Assembly: GCA_003290165.1 (NCBI GenBank)
Contig: QNQO01000523.1
Span: 496,001-560,000, forward strand
Length of the DNA: 64,000 nt
From: Berberis thunbergii
Lineage: Eukaryota > Streptophyta > Magnoliopsida > Ranunculales > Berberidaceae
Direction of reading: 5' to 3'
Shown: piece after piece, positions 1 through 11,770 of the stretch
Numbering within the stretch: position 1 is the stretch's first letter
How the letters are laid out: every line of letters begins with the position of its first letter
Translations under genes and position numbers: made by a program
The notes under the pieces: generated by a model
Seen by the model: the letters and a program-made list of their open reading frames with translations, nothing else
Database searches by the model: none
Told to the model about the DNA's origin: nothing

Positions 1-5
1 TGGCC

Positions 6-434
6 TCATTGGTGGGGGTCGAAGTCCTTATGCAAAGGGTTGAGTCGTGAACATGATACTCTGATTATTGTGTATATTTGGAGTTGTAGGCATCTCAAGC
101 TACAAATTTGGTGGTTGTGGAGGACATATGGGCATTTCCTTTGGAGGTTCACTGTTTCCTCTTCCAAAACCACTAGTAGTCGTTGCACCCCTTGGCTTGT
201 TGTTCCTTGCTCTTGTGCATTTAGGCCTCTTAGATGTCTCTCCATCCTCAGTAGTCTGCTCCCTAGGAGGGTTTTTACAGGTTCTACTGTTGTGACCCCC
301 CCTCCACACCTTCTGCATCTCCTGGGTTCCTTGTGAACAACCTCGTCTTCATATTCATTTCTTCTCCTTTGTCTCTTAGGTCTCACTAGACCTCTTTTAT
401 TAGAAGTGGCAACACCAAGTATCTTGGCTGCCAC
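6..434 (-). pseudogene. Mutator-like element C-terminal remnant with zinc knuckle
   Basis: Read on the minus strand this stretch encodes a basic segment (RPKRQRRRNEYED) followed by the first half of a CCHC knuckle (CRRCGG). The second half (GHNSRTCK) lies in the neighbouring frame at about 255-270, so one frameshift splits the motif. A basic stretch before C-x2-C...GHN-x3-C is typical of the C-terminus of MuDR/Mutator-like transposases. The frame after the knuckle is low in recognisable features. An acidic N-terminal-like piece lies upstream at 844-1236, with no MULE catalytic or SWIM domain between them. I therefore read this as an internally deleted MULE remnant. A cellular zinc-knuckle protein is the alternative. 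Confidence 0.4.
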
Positions 435-843
435 ATCAAAACCCTAATCAGACATGGATATAAGCAAAGGATTGTAGTACACACAAGCAATGAAGATAAA
501 ACTTACTTCATTTCATTCACGCATATTTCTTATGCTTACAATGCCCTTAGAGTATGCTTCCACATATGCCTTTACTAAACCACTCAACAAAATTCAGTTT
601 CAGAATGAACACTGTCACTGATCCATGGAAGCACCAACCACTAACAACACTAAACCACACTAAATCACTTTCAGAAATAACATTTTCACTGATGCAAACA
701 GCAACCACCAAATAAACAGTGAAGAAACCCAAATTTGTGCAAATGAACAAAATACTAACAAAATCATACCATTCACACCACCCATTTAAACATGCATTAC
801 ATATAGAAGCAGCAAATGAAAACCCTAAAATAGCAAAGAAGAT

Positions 844-1236
844 TTACAATATATCACGCCAATAAATAGGAGGAGGTTTCACGTCCTCATCAGTGTCTGA
901 AGGAGTGAAATCATGCCTCAGATTTAGTTCCTCGTCGCTTGGAATCTGACCGAAGAAGTCACTAAAATCACTAAAAGAACTGCAATCGTCCTAGTGTATA
1001 CTAGAAGCAGTGCTTCCATCATCATCGTTGTTACTGATAGTGACTTGGACACCGAGTACAACATTTTTCTCCTTCTTTATTTTGGTTTTCCCCTTCTTCG
1101 TTTGGTATTCCCCTTCTTCATTTTGGTTTGAAATCAGAGAGAGTGAAAATGGAAGGAGAGAGAAGAAACGAACAAGAGAGAATGAAAACGGAGAGAGTTT
1201 TCCCTCTACTGTCTGTCTCTTCAAGAATACGTGCAA
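844..1236 (-). pseudogene. Acidic N-terminal exon of the Mutator-like remnant
   Basis: A minus-strand reading frame runs from 1236 to a TAA at 844, broken by one in-frame TAG near 991. It ends in an acidic tail (SDEELNLRHDFTPSDTDED) and then KPPPIYWRDIL. Acidic Ser/Asp-rich segments are common near the N-terminus of plant MULE transposases. It lies just inside the terminal-repeat-like DNA at 1250-1495. The family call is an inference from position and composition. Confidence 0.3.
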
Positions 1237-1249
1237 ACAAGAGTAAACC

Positions 1250-1495
1250 CTAGCTGCCCACGTGTTTGGTTCAGGTAATAGACGGTTGGGATTAACATGT
1301 TATCACATTAGGCGTGATAAGCACGTGAAGGGCATTTTCGTCATTCAAAATGGGCGGAATAATGGCACGTGAGGCATTTGTTAATCAATGCACGTTGACT
1401 GCTAGTCTTAGGGGGAAAATGCAATACGAATAATAATTGGGGCAAAGCTGAATACGGCATGTATTATAGGGGGGGAATGCAAATAACTCATTTTT
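1250..1495. mobile_element. Possible terminal repeat of the Mutator-like element
   Basis: This stretch carries G-run/A-run motifs (GGGGGAAAATGCAATACG, GGGGGGAATGCAAATAAC) of the kind found at MULE ends. It sits just 5' of the minus-strand reading frame. The partner repeat would lie left of the window, so this cannot be confirmed. Confidence 0.3.
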
Positions 1496-3029
1496 TTTTG
1501 TTATACTGCCCTCTCAAATTCAGGCTATTTACAATCAAAATCAGCCCTTCACAAATATTGATCAATTACCCCTAAGCCCATTTATCTATTACATCTGTAT
1601 CTACTATATCATAATATAACCTTAAATCCATCAAATTTTATTTTTCTGAAAATGTCCTCTCCAAATTAAATAATTTTCATGAAGTTTAGTACCAACTTGA
1701 AATAAAATTAAATGATTTTTAGACAAGCAAAATTGATGTGTGTAATTTAATTTGTTTTACTAGTGTCCCAAAATTAGTATAATATATTGTCACCTCTTAA
1801 ATTTTATGAATTTTTAATTTATTAGATGGGTATTGTGTTTTTCAATTACATAATTGTAGTTTGACATACCATATGCATTTATATTATACCCACCAGTGTT
1901 GTTGGCACGACCCAACTATTAGGGTGGCATGCTGAAGGCATGACACGATAGTCATGCCAAAGACATGGCTACACGCTATACGGATGTATGATCATGGCAA
2001 CGACACGGGTAATACACCAGTCATTACATAACATGATAATTTTTAGACTTCTTAAATAAGTTTCATGACAATTTGCTGACATTATTACAAAGAAGGGTTC
2101 ACTAGACCGCAATAAGCTAAATACAACCAACAATGCTCAAACACTCAAACAGCTCAAACTCATCTAAAATGTGTCACATAAAAAAAAAACATTGTATTAT
2201 ATCATCTACCTAGACATTAACTCATTGTTCGAATCTCCAAAACAAAAGTGGTACATAATTTATGAGTGAAATTTTGAAATAGTTTAACTATCCAATATAA
2301 TTTAAATATTTTAATCAACAATCAATCATCTATATTTCTATATTACATAACAAAATGGTATTTGAGGTTGGAGATAAAAGACGATTGAGATTTACTCAAA
2401 TGTAACAATCTAACGAATAAAATAGAACTTTAAACATCAAAAGTGCATGGATTCAATTCTCATACCCAACATTTTGATATTTAAAATAAAATAAACCATA
2501 TTTATCATGTTAAACTTTTATCTAATGGTTGAGATTCATTTCATCTAATGGTTGGAACATAAAGTTAGCCTTTATGTCTTCCCTTCAATCAATCCCCAAT
2601 AAGAGTGCATAAGTTCGATTCTCATACCCAACATTTTGATATTTATTTATTTTTCTTTAATTGTTGATGATAGTGATTAAGCATGTAAGTATAAATGATG
2701 AAAACTTAAGAGTAATCAATAATATATTAACTTAATCAAGTTTTGACAAATTATAATGGGGTGCTAATGCTAAAAAATAAATCATAATGGTGTTTTATCA
2801 TGTTAAATGAAATACCCTAGTTATAAATAGAATGCAACTTATTCCTTCAGCACCCTTGGGGGTACAACCATATACCATTGGCTTCAATTCTCGGAGATAT
2901 GGATGGCAACCCTTTTATGAAGTTAGATCCATGTCAATGCCACAACCACCAAGACCAATCTGGAACCCCACATCTGTTTAAGGGAACACGGACCATGAAT
3001 TATACTTCATAGGGCATATAGAGACACTA
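1496..3029. other. AT-rich intergenic DNA, no gene seen
   Basis: No coding signal recognised. It holds one short direct repeat (at 2449-2483 and 2611-2645, core CTCATACCCAACATTTTGAT) and many A/T runs. It is probably decayed repeat DNA. Confidence 0.5.
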
Positions 3030-3359
3030 GGGTGTGTTTGGTTGAATCCATGAGGGGACCCCTACATTTTAGACTAAATTGATGTATCACTCCACATCCA
3101 CCATTTAGTTTTGTGATCAATGGTGGGAATAAAAGTCTCATAAACATGAGAATCACATGCCTTGGGGGATCAAGAAGTGAAATTTTCATATTCATGGGAC
3201 TTTCATTCCCATGTTCATGGGACTTTCATTCTCACCATTGATCACAAAATCAAATGATGGTCAAATGATAGATGTGAAGTGATATATCAATTTAGCCTAA
3301 AATGTAGGGCCCCCTCATGAATTCCCATGACATAAGATTCCATGCAACTAAACACACCC
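3030..3359. mobile_element. Foldback MITE, about 330 bp
   Basis: The left end GGGTGTGTTTGGTTG is mirrored by the right end CAACTAAACACACCC. The arms are complementary for most of their length: the CCACCATTTAGTTTTGTGATC stretch on the left pairs with GATCACAAAATCAAATGATGG on the right. The centre is an imperfect copy of ATTCATGGGACTTTCATT. GGGTGTGTTTGG-type ends occur in Tourist/Harbinger-like and hAT-like MITEs. I do not see a clean target duplication, so the superfamily is left open. Confidence 0.75.
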
Positions 3360-3401
3360 CAAGTTTCTGGAGTATTTTTGAAGTTTCATGGATTCATCAT
3401 C

Positions 3402-3479
3402 TCTAATGCTCTCTCACAAATGACCAAACCATTTTATTTCTCTAATGCTCTCTCACAGATGACTAAACCATTTTATTTT
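3402..3479. repeat. 39 bp tandem duplication
   Basis: Two adjacent 39 bp units (3402-3440 and 3441-3479) each begin TCTAATGCTCTCTCACA and differ at a few positions. The duplication appears recent and is noncoding. Confidence 0.85.
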
Positions 3480-3603
3480 GGGCTGGGCTTGTCAGTTTCA
3501 CTAACCACAGGATTACATCTCTTCACAGTATGTTAACCTCTTGAAATGAAATGTTTCTCCAATTTCTCTACCAATGACTACTTTCCCGAATACACCAATC
3601 ACA

Positions 3604-3769
3604 ACAATTATAATTTCAATTTCAAATAACTAAATGAAATTAATGCATTTGGTTCAATGCGTATGATTCACTTTCTAATTCAAGTTACAATTATAATTTC
3701 AATTTCAAATAACTAAATGAAAGTAATGCATTTGGTTCAATGCGTATGATTCACTTTCTAATTCAAGTT
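3604..3769. repeat. 83 bp tandem duplication
   Basis: Two adjacent copies (3604-3686 and 3687-3769) start ACAATTATAATTTCAATTTC and end CTAATTCAAGTT. They differ at about one position, so the duplication is young. Confidence 0.9.
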
Positions 3770-5153
3770 GAACATCTATTCGAGATTTATACAATGGCTT
3801 GACAATTATCGATTGTCATTCAAATAAGTCAAGTAATGAATGTTAAACCCAGCCTGTTTTATGTCCTTGGTAGGATGTATCAAACAATTATTTTTCCCAA
3901 GTGAAACTGCACAAGAAACATTGCCTGTTCTGTACAACAGAGTTGGACTCAAGATTAAAGATAACTTTTCCCACCAAAGCTGACACATACAGTTCCTACC
4001 AAAATTCAGTTTGCAGAGTCAGTTTCTATGCCTAAAGGATTGTGCTTCAACATATATGGAATGTTCTTTCATACGGAGAGGTGCAGTGATTGAAAACGAA
4101 TATGGTGTAATTGGAAGAGACACAACATGAACGCCTCGACAATCCTGAGAATCACTCGGCCACAAAACGTCAGCACCAGGTCCACAACACCAGAAAGAGC
4201 TCAGTGCAAAAAAAAACCTCGTAAAAGTCGAGGTTCATTCACCAAGATAGCTCTCTGGTGTTTGAACAAATTGTACACCACTCGGATATCCCAATTACAA
4301 TATTTCTGTCTGAATCAAATGTTGGCAACATGGACAGAACCAATCACATTGTGGAAGATGCACAGAACCAAACACCCACACAAATTCCACAGTTGTCGAG
4401 GGTTAGGCAACAATGTAACAGGAAAGGGTGATGGCTGGGGATTGGTCTATATCTGTTCTTTCCAAAAAATCAAGTATTGGATTCCTCGCGGCTCCACAAC
4501 TTGGTCTTGGATTCAAAACACTAGCCACACAAGCCTGGTTTCTCCTGACCTACAATGGCTCTCTGACACGCTTCCTTACAAGTCTAATATAGGAAAATTT
4601 TGGAAGTTGTATTCTTTTATCAAAAGGTTGGCTAAAGCTGAGATCAGACAAAAATTTACCAGGAAAATGCAACTATAAATATATAAATTTTTATATTAAA
4701 ATGCCCAAAAGTCTCAAGACAGGCACAAACATACACCAAAGGTTTTACAATAGGATAGGACGATAAAGCAGCCATATTCAAAGGTTCATAGAGTGAACGC
4801 CACATTCTTCTACTGCAGCCTATCCTTAGCATTGTAAGACTCTCACACAGTTTTCGACTGTTAGCAGTTTCAAGCGACAACCATCATTTCACCATGATAG
4901 AAGCCCAAGCTTAGTTTCTCAATGCAACTGTTCAGCGACAAGGTAGTGAATTTCACAACCATTAAAGCCTTCACAACTGAGCAAGTAGACCAGCTACAAC
5001 AAAAAATTACTACGACCATAACAGACACAACCTAAATGATGGCTCTAAGACACCATACTCCGCAAAAGGACAATATACTATGTTGTAAGCAAATTACGTC
5101 TCCAATACTACAATAACTACAAGTACCTCAGTAAACTCTTATGGATGGACCTT
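3770..5153. other. Downstream flank of the MLF-like gene, possible 3' UTR
   Basis: This region lies 3' of the minus-strand stop codon at 5154. No recognisable protein is encoded on either strand. A 183-codon frame exists on the plus strand (4127-4678) but its composition is not protein-like. Part may be 3' UTR of the MLF-like gene. A rich AT stretch near 4676-4700 could hold polyadenylation signals, but this is only suggestive. Confidence 0.3.
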
Positions 5154-8100
5154 TCAATGAGAATTCCAGCTTTGTGCTTCGCTATTATGCTGGTTAAATT
5201 TTTCTTTCAAAGGTTGGAGTCCCCTTTTATTAGGATTACGTTGCTGCTCAGTGGAAGGAAGAGCCCAACCTCCTCTTGATGCTCGCCCCTGTTGTCTGCT
5301 GTTGCTAGGCCCTACGATGCCACATACAAAGAACATGACATTCAGGAAAAAAATAAAAAAAGAGTATAACATAATATGCACAAATTGACTTCAGAGCAAG
5401 CTATATAGTATACATTGACATGATACCAAAGACCACAGATGCACACCTTTCTGGCAAAACAGAGGGAAAACTGAAATGCAAATCCAATCAAAATTTCTTT
5501 AAGTGGATTTTCATTAACCAATATTAGCTACTTACTGACAATATTTAATTAATCAATAAGACCTACTCCAACATCGTCATTGCAAATAATATACATAATA
5601 TGCTGTCTATATATACAGTATCTTGCTTGCTTCACACCAGGAATGAATCAAAACTGCAATACAGATCAAGTTCCCGCCGTAAGACGAGATACCAAGTATT
5701 TTCAGCTGTTTCACCATTAGAAGTTGACAAGCCATGCTAACTTCTGAAATATTGTTAGCCAATGGTAGCCTGGTTGGATGGTTAAGGTTGTGGTGGTTTA
5801 ACCCCCACGTCTTGGGTTCTATACCCACCGGCGGCACACTTGCCTTTCAAAAAAAAAAAAAAAAAAAAACTTCTGAAATATTGTTTTTATTATTTTATTC
5901 CTCATGATAGTCAGGCTAGCTAGCTGATAAAAAATTTAAAAAAACACAGAACATGATAGAATAAGCATATTTATTAATATTAGGATAGTATTTTAAGCAT
6001 ATTAAGAATTTTAATATTATTAGGACATTGTGCCTTAGAGTTTGCTTTTTATAAATAGGTGCGCAGGTAGTTGACTGTACTTGGTTGATTGATGAAAAAT
6101 GTTTATTTCGTTTATTTATTGTTCCGCTTATTTATCGTTAATTTACTTTGTCGTTTAAATTATTTGATTTCCAGCATTATCTTTCAATTTTCATTATTCT
6201 GCGAGTTATATTGAGAGCTTAAAGGTTCTTGTTTATTTTGTTTAATTATATATCATTATCATCATCATCATCAAAGCCCATTTCCGAGATTTTCGGGGTC
6301 GGCTACATGGATTTTGGTCCTCTAAGCAATGCGATCTTCCCACATTTCCTCACCTAATCCAAGCTCAATGATATCTTCATTCACCGTCTTCATCCAAGTT
6401 TTCAACGGTCGCCCCTCCGTCTACACCCTCCATTAACTTGTCAATCTAAACATTTTTTAATTGGCGCCGTGTTTGGCCTCCTCCGCACATGACCAAACCA
6501 AGTTAAACGTCTTTCTCTAATTGTTTCCTCTATGAGCGCTACACCTAAGTATCTCCTAATTCTTTCATTTCTAATTTTATCCTTACGAGTTTTACCACAC
6601 ATCCACCTTAACATACGCATTTCTGCTACTGCCATCCTATGTGTATGTTGTCCTGTAGTGGCCCAACATTTTGAACCGTATAGCATGGCTGGTCGAACAA
6701 TTGTCTTATAGCATTTCTCTTTTAGCCTTGCAGGCATCCTTCTATCGCATAATACTCCTGACGCCATTCGCCATTTCAACCAACCAGCTTTAATCCTGTG
6801 GTCTACATCTGCTCCAATAGCCCCATTCTTTTGAATTATAGACCCTAAATATCGAAAAGCCTCACACTCCGGGACCTCGACACCTTCAATCTCAATTGCA
6901 TTACTTCTCCCTCTTGGTTCACACCCAAAGTTGCACACTAGATACTCCGTCTTCGAACAGCTAATTCTAAAATTTCACTCTCTAAAGCCTCCCGCCGCTT
7001 AACTAATTTCTGACCTAAACCTGCACTAGTCTCATCCATTAAGACAATATCATCTACAAATAACATGCACCAAGGTACATTTTCTTGCAGATGTCTCGTC
7101 AACTCATCCATAACCAAAGCAAAGAAATATGGACTTAACGCCGACCCTTGATGTAGGAAGAAAAAGATTGAAGATTCGAAGAAGATCAAAACGAAGAAGT
7201 CATCAACGAGTCCAACACCAAATCTTTTTCAGCCCCACTGTGGCATCAACCTCCATCCATTCAGTGTTGTCCACGGGTCAAAGCCCCTCCCAAGCCACCA
7301 TTACAAGCCATCACCAGTCCAACCACCTCAATCTGTTGCATGCAATCTGAACTACCCCTACACCGTTTGACGCAGGCTGCAGCCACACCAAATCACCATC
7401 AAAGACCAGCCACTAGTGCCATCATCTCCCACCATGCCAATGTCCATCGCAACCCCCCAACCCCCTGTTTCACTTCAGTTCATGAAGGAAAAAGAAAACA
7501 TTTTTCTGAAATTACACACAAGTCCCTACCCCTTTTATACTTAAGTATATGCCTTTTATTTCACTTAAATCCCTGATTTTTATTTACACCACCATTTTTA
7601 TGAGAGCACTTCACCTGTGAAAAAAATTAAAAGATAAAAAATGAGTGACCCATATTATGCCAATATCGATACCCTTATTATTCCTATCAATACCTATCTT
7701 ATTCTATGTCCCCATATCAATACCATTATAGCGCAAGTCCAAGTATAGCATAGTGATTATTTCACCAATTTACTAATTTCCATCTCGAACCACCTATGTC
7801 CCCTTACAATCCTAAACCGTTTCCCTTATACCACCCCCTCCTCAATACCTCATGATATCTTATAATGATTATTCCTCAATTTACTATTTTCCACCTCGAA
7901 CCACCTATGTGCCCTTACAACCATGAACATGTTTCACCTATACCACCCCCTCCTCTAGTAACCCATAACATAAAACTGCTACCACTTAAACCAGTGTGCC
8001 CTACACCACCAGCTACTAGTGATGTACACGTTACTAACACCTCCAAAATTATGCAGGTTGAGTCAGAATCGGATGTCTTAGAATGAGAATGTATAAATGT

Positions 8101-10932
8101 ACCAAGCACTGTGTAAGATGGCTACCGACAAGATTCGAGAAGTTCAGGCACTATTGGATGATGATTCTCTTGCCCTAATGCGCGAAGAGCAGAATTAGTC
8201 ATATTATTTGTCAGAGTCCAATCCACTTTTTTAGGAAGTTCAGGGCATCGTTACTCGCTTTCAGTTTTCGACTTGTGAGGCATTTTACTTGTGCAACTTC
8301 TTTCCCATTTTTGAGCAAACAACAGTTGTAGATACTGTCAGCGACGATGATTATATTGATCCGTATTGAGACATTTTTGTGACACGAGCTTCTGCACATG
8401 CGTCTTCTCAGGTTTATTGCAGTTTTTTGTTATTTTGTCTTGGTTTCTTTCTAATTTAGTTCCTCGATTTTTATCCAGTATGTATCGTGGCAAGTTTTGG
8501 GAATACTATTTCGCGTGCACTTTGCCTTATCTTCAGTGACCGATTGTTTGTGCTCATTAAACATATTTGACTTCAAGCTCGAGGACGAGCTTCTTCAACC
8601 AGGGAGGTTGATAGAATTAACATATTTATTAATATTATGATAGTAGCCATAATATTTCAGGCATATTAAGAATTCTAGTATTATTAGAACATTTTTTTAT
8701 TAGATTTAGAATGTACTTTTTATGAATAGGAGCACACGTAGTTGAATTCATTGTACTAAATTGATTGATGAAAAGAAGTTCAATTCATTTATTTATCGTT
8801 TCGTTTATTTATCGTAGATCTACTTTGTCGTTCAGTTTATTTGATTTCCAGTATTATCTTTCAATGTTGTTATTCCACAAGTTATTCTACCAAAACAACA
8901 TAGATTTTGACAATCCAATAGAACAACATAGAAGTTGAAAATACAGCAAGGTTGTAAAAACCAAACACATGTAACAAAGTCTTGGGACCAACATCTCTCT
9001 CACAAACTACAAATACCCCCTCAGGCCTCAACTTGAATAGGTTTTACTTGCCAAAAGGTCTCTAACGTCTAGTCTACTCCATGTAAACATGAAAATGAGA
9101 TTTTGGGGCAAGCGTCCTTCTTCCAAACCAAACTGATAGAGAAGTGGCAGAGAATTTCCTCAAGATGAGAATTACCACCAAGGTTCAATCCAAAGATAAC
9201 ACGAAAGCTCCAATTTATTGCCATATTAATCCTTCTCCATTGCCCTGCTCTTTAAGGACAGGTAATGGTCAACAACAAGCTACCAACTCCCAAAGTCTCC
9301 TTGAGAGTAGATGAGCAATGGTCACCAATAAGCTACCAACTCCTCACTGTTCAGACTTCAGGATCTTTCCTTGAAATCTCACAATCGCCTATGTTTTTGA
9401 AACACTCAACTGAGAAACGCCCAACAAATATGTCTTCCAACCACTTAGAAATTAAGTAAGAGCAAGGCCAAGCTTGCCCTGTATGTCATTAACAACTCAG
9501 TACGGATAACTTGGGATTCAAAGTTGGAAAGTGAAAAAAATTAATGGAAATGAACTGTCACCGCATGGCATATCTAAAACATCACCAGGGTCAAACAGCT
9601 AAAGTCAATACTCACCAACATTCCCATACATGTCAAGCCCCTCACTCCAGCCAGGCAGATGCTTTGCGGCATTTCCTTTCCAAGCTTCTTCAAACACAGG
9701 AAGCTCCTCTAGAAAATTCATATCATCCACCATAATAAATCACATGCTTGAACAATAACTTTTGATAAAACAACAGTATGCGGAGTGTAGAATATACCTT
9801 GATTCAGATTGTGCAGGGTCTGCATGGTATCCACTTTGCCATCTGAATTAAGTTTCCTTGTAACAGTATGACCCTACGAAAGCAATAAAAACACTGGTGA
9901 ATTTCGCTTGTGTATTAAATTTTGTCTTTGAAAAAAATCCTCTAAGCAAATAAGTAGTGCAACATCTAAGATAACAAATTAGGTAAATAGTTTTTTCCCT
10001 AAAATCATTCATGCGATAATACCTGAGACAATGTTTGAGCCCAAACAAATGAATTAAAAACAACAATAATAAGCATGTACAATTAAGAAATACCTTATTG
10101 CGGATCCCTCGAGAAACCCTGTGTTTTGCCTTTCCAGTGGTTGTATCAGCTTCCTTGCTCTCCTCCAACACCACCTGATTAACAACCAAAACACAATCTT
10201 AACAACCAAATAAACTAAACAACCATTCAGCCACCTCTATGGATGCCATACTTACTCCATCACTAGCCATTCTCTTTGTTGTCGAGGAAGTATAATAAGC
10301 ACAATTTGCACCACCATAAGTAACAGTTGAGCTCTGGAAGCTGAAACTTTGCGTCTGAGGCTGCATTGCAATTCCCGTATTAAAATCGTTCCTATGCTGG
10401 GTAGCCCTGATTCTCGTCTCTGCACAACAAAACCCAGTCATCAATTTGATCCTTACAACAATCACAATTGAGCTAATTGATCAATTCAGACAATATAATA
10501 AAGCACACTACCTTGAGCTACATCATCCGGGTCCTCCACATACACATGCTGATCAGACCTGGAATGCTTTCTTGGGTTTTCTTTCTTATCCTCTGAAAAC
10601 TTTGCTTTTTTATCTCTCTCATCATCAGAGTTTATCTCTTCGATAATTGGTCCTCTAGGTCTATTACCTTGCGCAGGTTGATCATCAATAAAAGTACTGC
10701 GATGCCCATCAACACCAATGGGGAACAAATGAGGACCTCCAAACATGCTGGGACCAAACATGCTGGGACCAAACATGCTTGAACCGAATATGCTGGAACC
10801 ACCAAATGACCTCGTGAAGAAAGGATCCTCAAAGGGATCCTCCCTTCCACCGAAGAAGTTGGAAACTAAACTCCTGTGATCTCCAAATCCACCGAATGGA
10901 TCGCCGCCTCCTCTTCCCCCTCTCTGCTGCAT
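5154..10932 (-). CDS. Myeloid leukemia factor-like protein (Mlf1IP family), six exons
   Basis: Coding exons on the minus strand are 10932-10512, 10419-10256, 10174-10094, 9873-9798, 9708-9616 and 5311-5154. All borders are GT/AG, phases are consistent, and the total is 993 nt or 330 residues. The start is MQQRGGRGGGDPFGGFGDHR, followed by a Gly/Phe-rich N-terminus with SMFGP repeats. The middle matches the plant MLF pattern HTVTRKLNSDGKVDTMQTLH and FEEAWKGNAAKHLPGW. The C-terminal exon contains GGWALPSTEQ. Animal MLF proteins are adaptors that shuttle between nucleus and cytoplasm; the plant role is poorly defined. A 5' UTR intron is visible (donor CAAAG|GTACG near 11028, acceptor TTGTAG near 10950). 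The last intron, 9615-5312, is about 4.3 kb and carries several transposon insertions. This is the only apparently intact host gene in the window. Confidence 0.85.
5740..5885 (+). mobile_element. tRNA-derived SINE with target-site duplication
   Basis: A 113 bp body (5757-5869) has a pol III A-box-like segment (TGGTTGGATGGTTAAGG), a B-box-like segment (GGTTCTATACC) and an oligo-A tail of about 20. It is flanked by a near-perfect 16-17 bp duplication (CTTCTGAAATATTGTT at 5741-5756 and 5870-5885). It lies in the last intron of the MLF-like gene, on the opposite strand. LINE-style target-primed insertion is the known mechanism for such elements. Confidence 0.85.
5954..6208 (+). mobile_element. 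Left LTR of a non-autonomous LTR retrotransposon
   Basis: This sequence starts TGATAGAATAAGCATATTTATT and is clearly homologous to 8609-8884; both contain GCATATTAAGAATT, TTGATTGATGAAAA and TTTGATTTCCAG. It contains a TATAAATAGG promoter-like motif near 6050. A degenerate primer-binding site (TTGAGAGCTT, resembling the initiator-Met site) follows at about 6211. Confidence 0.7.
6209..8608 (+). mobile_element. Internal region of the non-autonomous LTR element
   Basis: No gag or pol was recognised. The right end has the layout common in Ty3/gypsy elements: the phrase CTCGAGGACGAGCTTCTTC followed by a short purine tract AGGGAGG directly before the right LTR. An RTE LINE (6254 to about 7150) occupies the left third. 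The remainder (about 7150-8600) has only short frames. The element sits in the last intron of the MLF-like gene. It is read as a non-autonomous (LARD/TRIM-like) element. Confidence 0.55.
6254..7150 (-). mobile_element. 5'-truncated RTE-type LINE, reverse transcriptase C-terminus
   Basis: Minus-strand frames show HQGSALSPYFFALVMDEL, then the catalytic-box form FVDDIVLMDET, then a second frame with FRYLGSIIQKNG, EMRMLRWMCGKTRKDK and RLTWFGHVRRRP. These are the hallmark C-terminal RT motifs of plant RTE LINEs. One frameshift falls near 6938-6960. The 3' end is the expected GATGATGATGATGAT tail next to CGGGGTCGGCTAC-type sequence (plus-strand coordinates about 6254-6305). It is 5'-truncated at about 7150 and inactive. 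Confidence 0.9.
8609..8884 (+). mobile_element. Right LTR of the non-autonomous LTR retrotransposon
   Basis: This sequence starts TGATAGAATTAACATATTT immediately after the purine tract and matches the left LTR with many substitutions and small indels. The divergence suggests an old insertion. Confidence 0.7.
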
Positions 10933-11169
10933 CTTTTCAACTTCTTCTACAAGAAAAGAAAAGATCGAATTTTATGAATTTAGAGAAAGATTTGAGCCCT
11001 GGAAATGGAGGAGGTGATCGATCGTACCTTTGAATCGGAGAGAAAGTTTAAGCGAATGCTTGAGACGAAAGCCAAACCCTAGTTTGGATTGGATGCAGAG
11101 GTTTCTCTGGTGCGGTGCAGAGTTGCTGATTAATTTGAGAAATTTGATTTGTAAACCGAACCGATGATG

Positions 11170-11475
11170 CATTTTATTTGTCAATGAGAGAGGGTCAATG
11201 AGGGAGGAGCAATGCTAGCTGTCGAGGGCAAGCACGCATCCCGAGGGGGATGGACGGTCACCCCGTCCACCACCCTCACATCGCTGTTTTCCTCGTCCAG
11301 TTCGTCGACATTTAGAATTTCGCATGAGAGAGACTAGAGAAAAAATAAATGAGAGCTTCTAGACATCGAGGAAGCCAGCTTCTAGATATCGAGGAAGCCA
11401 GCGAGGAAATCCCTCGACATTTAGAATTATTGAAAATAAATATTGCGAGGATGGTTTGTTCCAGGTGGGAACGTT
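11170..11475. other. Upstream flank of the MLF-like gene
   Basis: This is the probable promoter side of the minus-strand MLF-like gene. It contains an imperfect short tandem repeat (AGCTTCTAGACATCGAGGAAG, at about 11355-11403). No core promoter motif was assigned with confidence. Confidence 0.3.
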
Positions 11476-11766
11476 CTAGCAACCAAGGATCGTGATTTCG
11501 CGAAATTTTGCGAAAATTTTTCCCTTTTTAAATTATGAAAAGAAAAAATTATATTTTTTGAGGATATTTTTCGAAAAAATTTGAGGTTTTTTCCGTAAAT
11601 TTTGAGGTTTTTTCTTAAAAAAAATTAGTTACTTCATCGAAATTAGTTAAAAAATTTCGAAGGTAAATTTTTTTTTTTACGTTTTTTCTTTGTACACCGA
11701 AATATTTCTTAAAATCAGAAAACCGAAATGAACTCGAAAAACGAAATCACAATCCTTGCTAGCAAC
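11476..11766. mobile_element. hAT-type MITE with 8 bp target duplication
   Basis: The body at 11484-11758 (275 bp) begins CAAGGATCGTGATTTCG and ends CGAAATCACAATCCTTG. A perfect 8 bp duplication, CTAGCAAC, flanks it (11476-11483 and 11759-11766). The CA(A)GG ends and the 8 bp duplication are hAT signatures. The inside is A/T-rich with TTTTTTCGAAAAAATTT-type stretches and no frame. Confidence 0.88.
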
Positions 11767-11770
11767 CAAG

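Noticed and set aside
1900..2010. Possible relation to 29010-29140 (both with GGC/ACACG phrases)
   Set aside because: The resemblance is loose and could be chance; no alignable block of useful length was found.
2440..2650. tRNA B-box-like phrase GGATTCAATTCTC suggesting another SINE
   Set aside because: No A-box, tail or target duplication could be placed around it.
4127..4678. 183-codon plus-strand open frame
   Set aside because: The composition is not protein-like, no domain is seen, and it lies downstream of the MLF-like gene on the opposite strand. It is probably chance.
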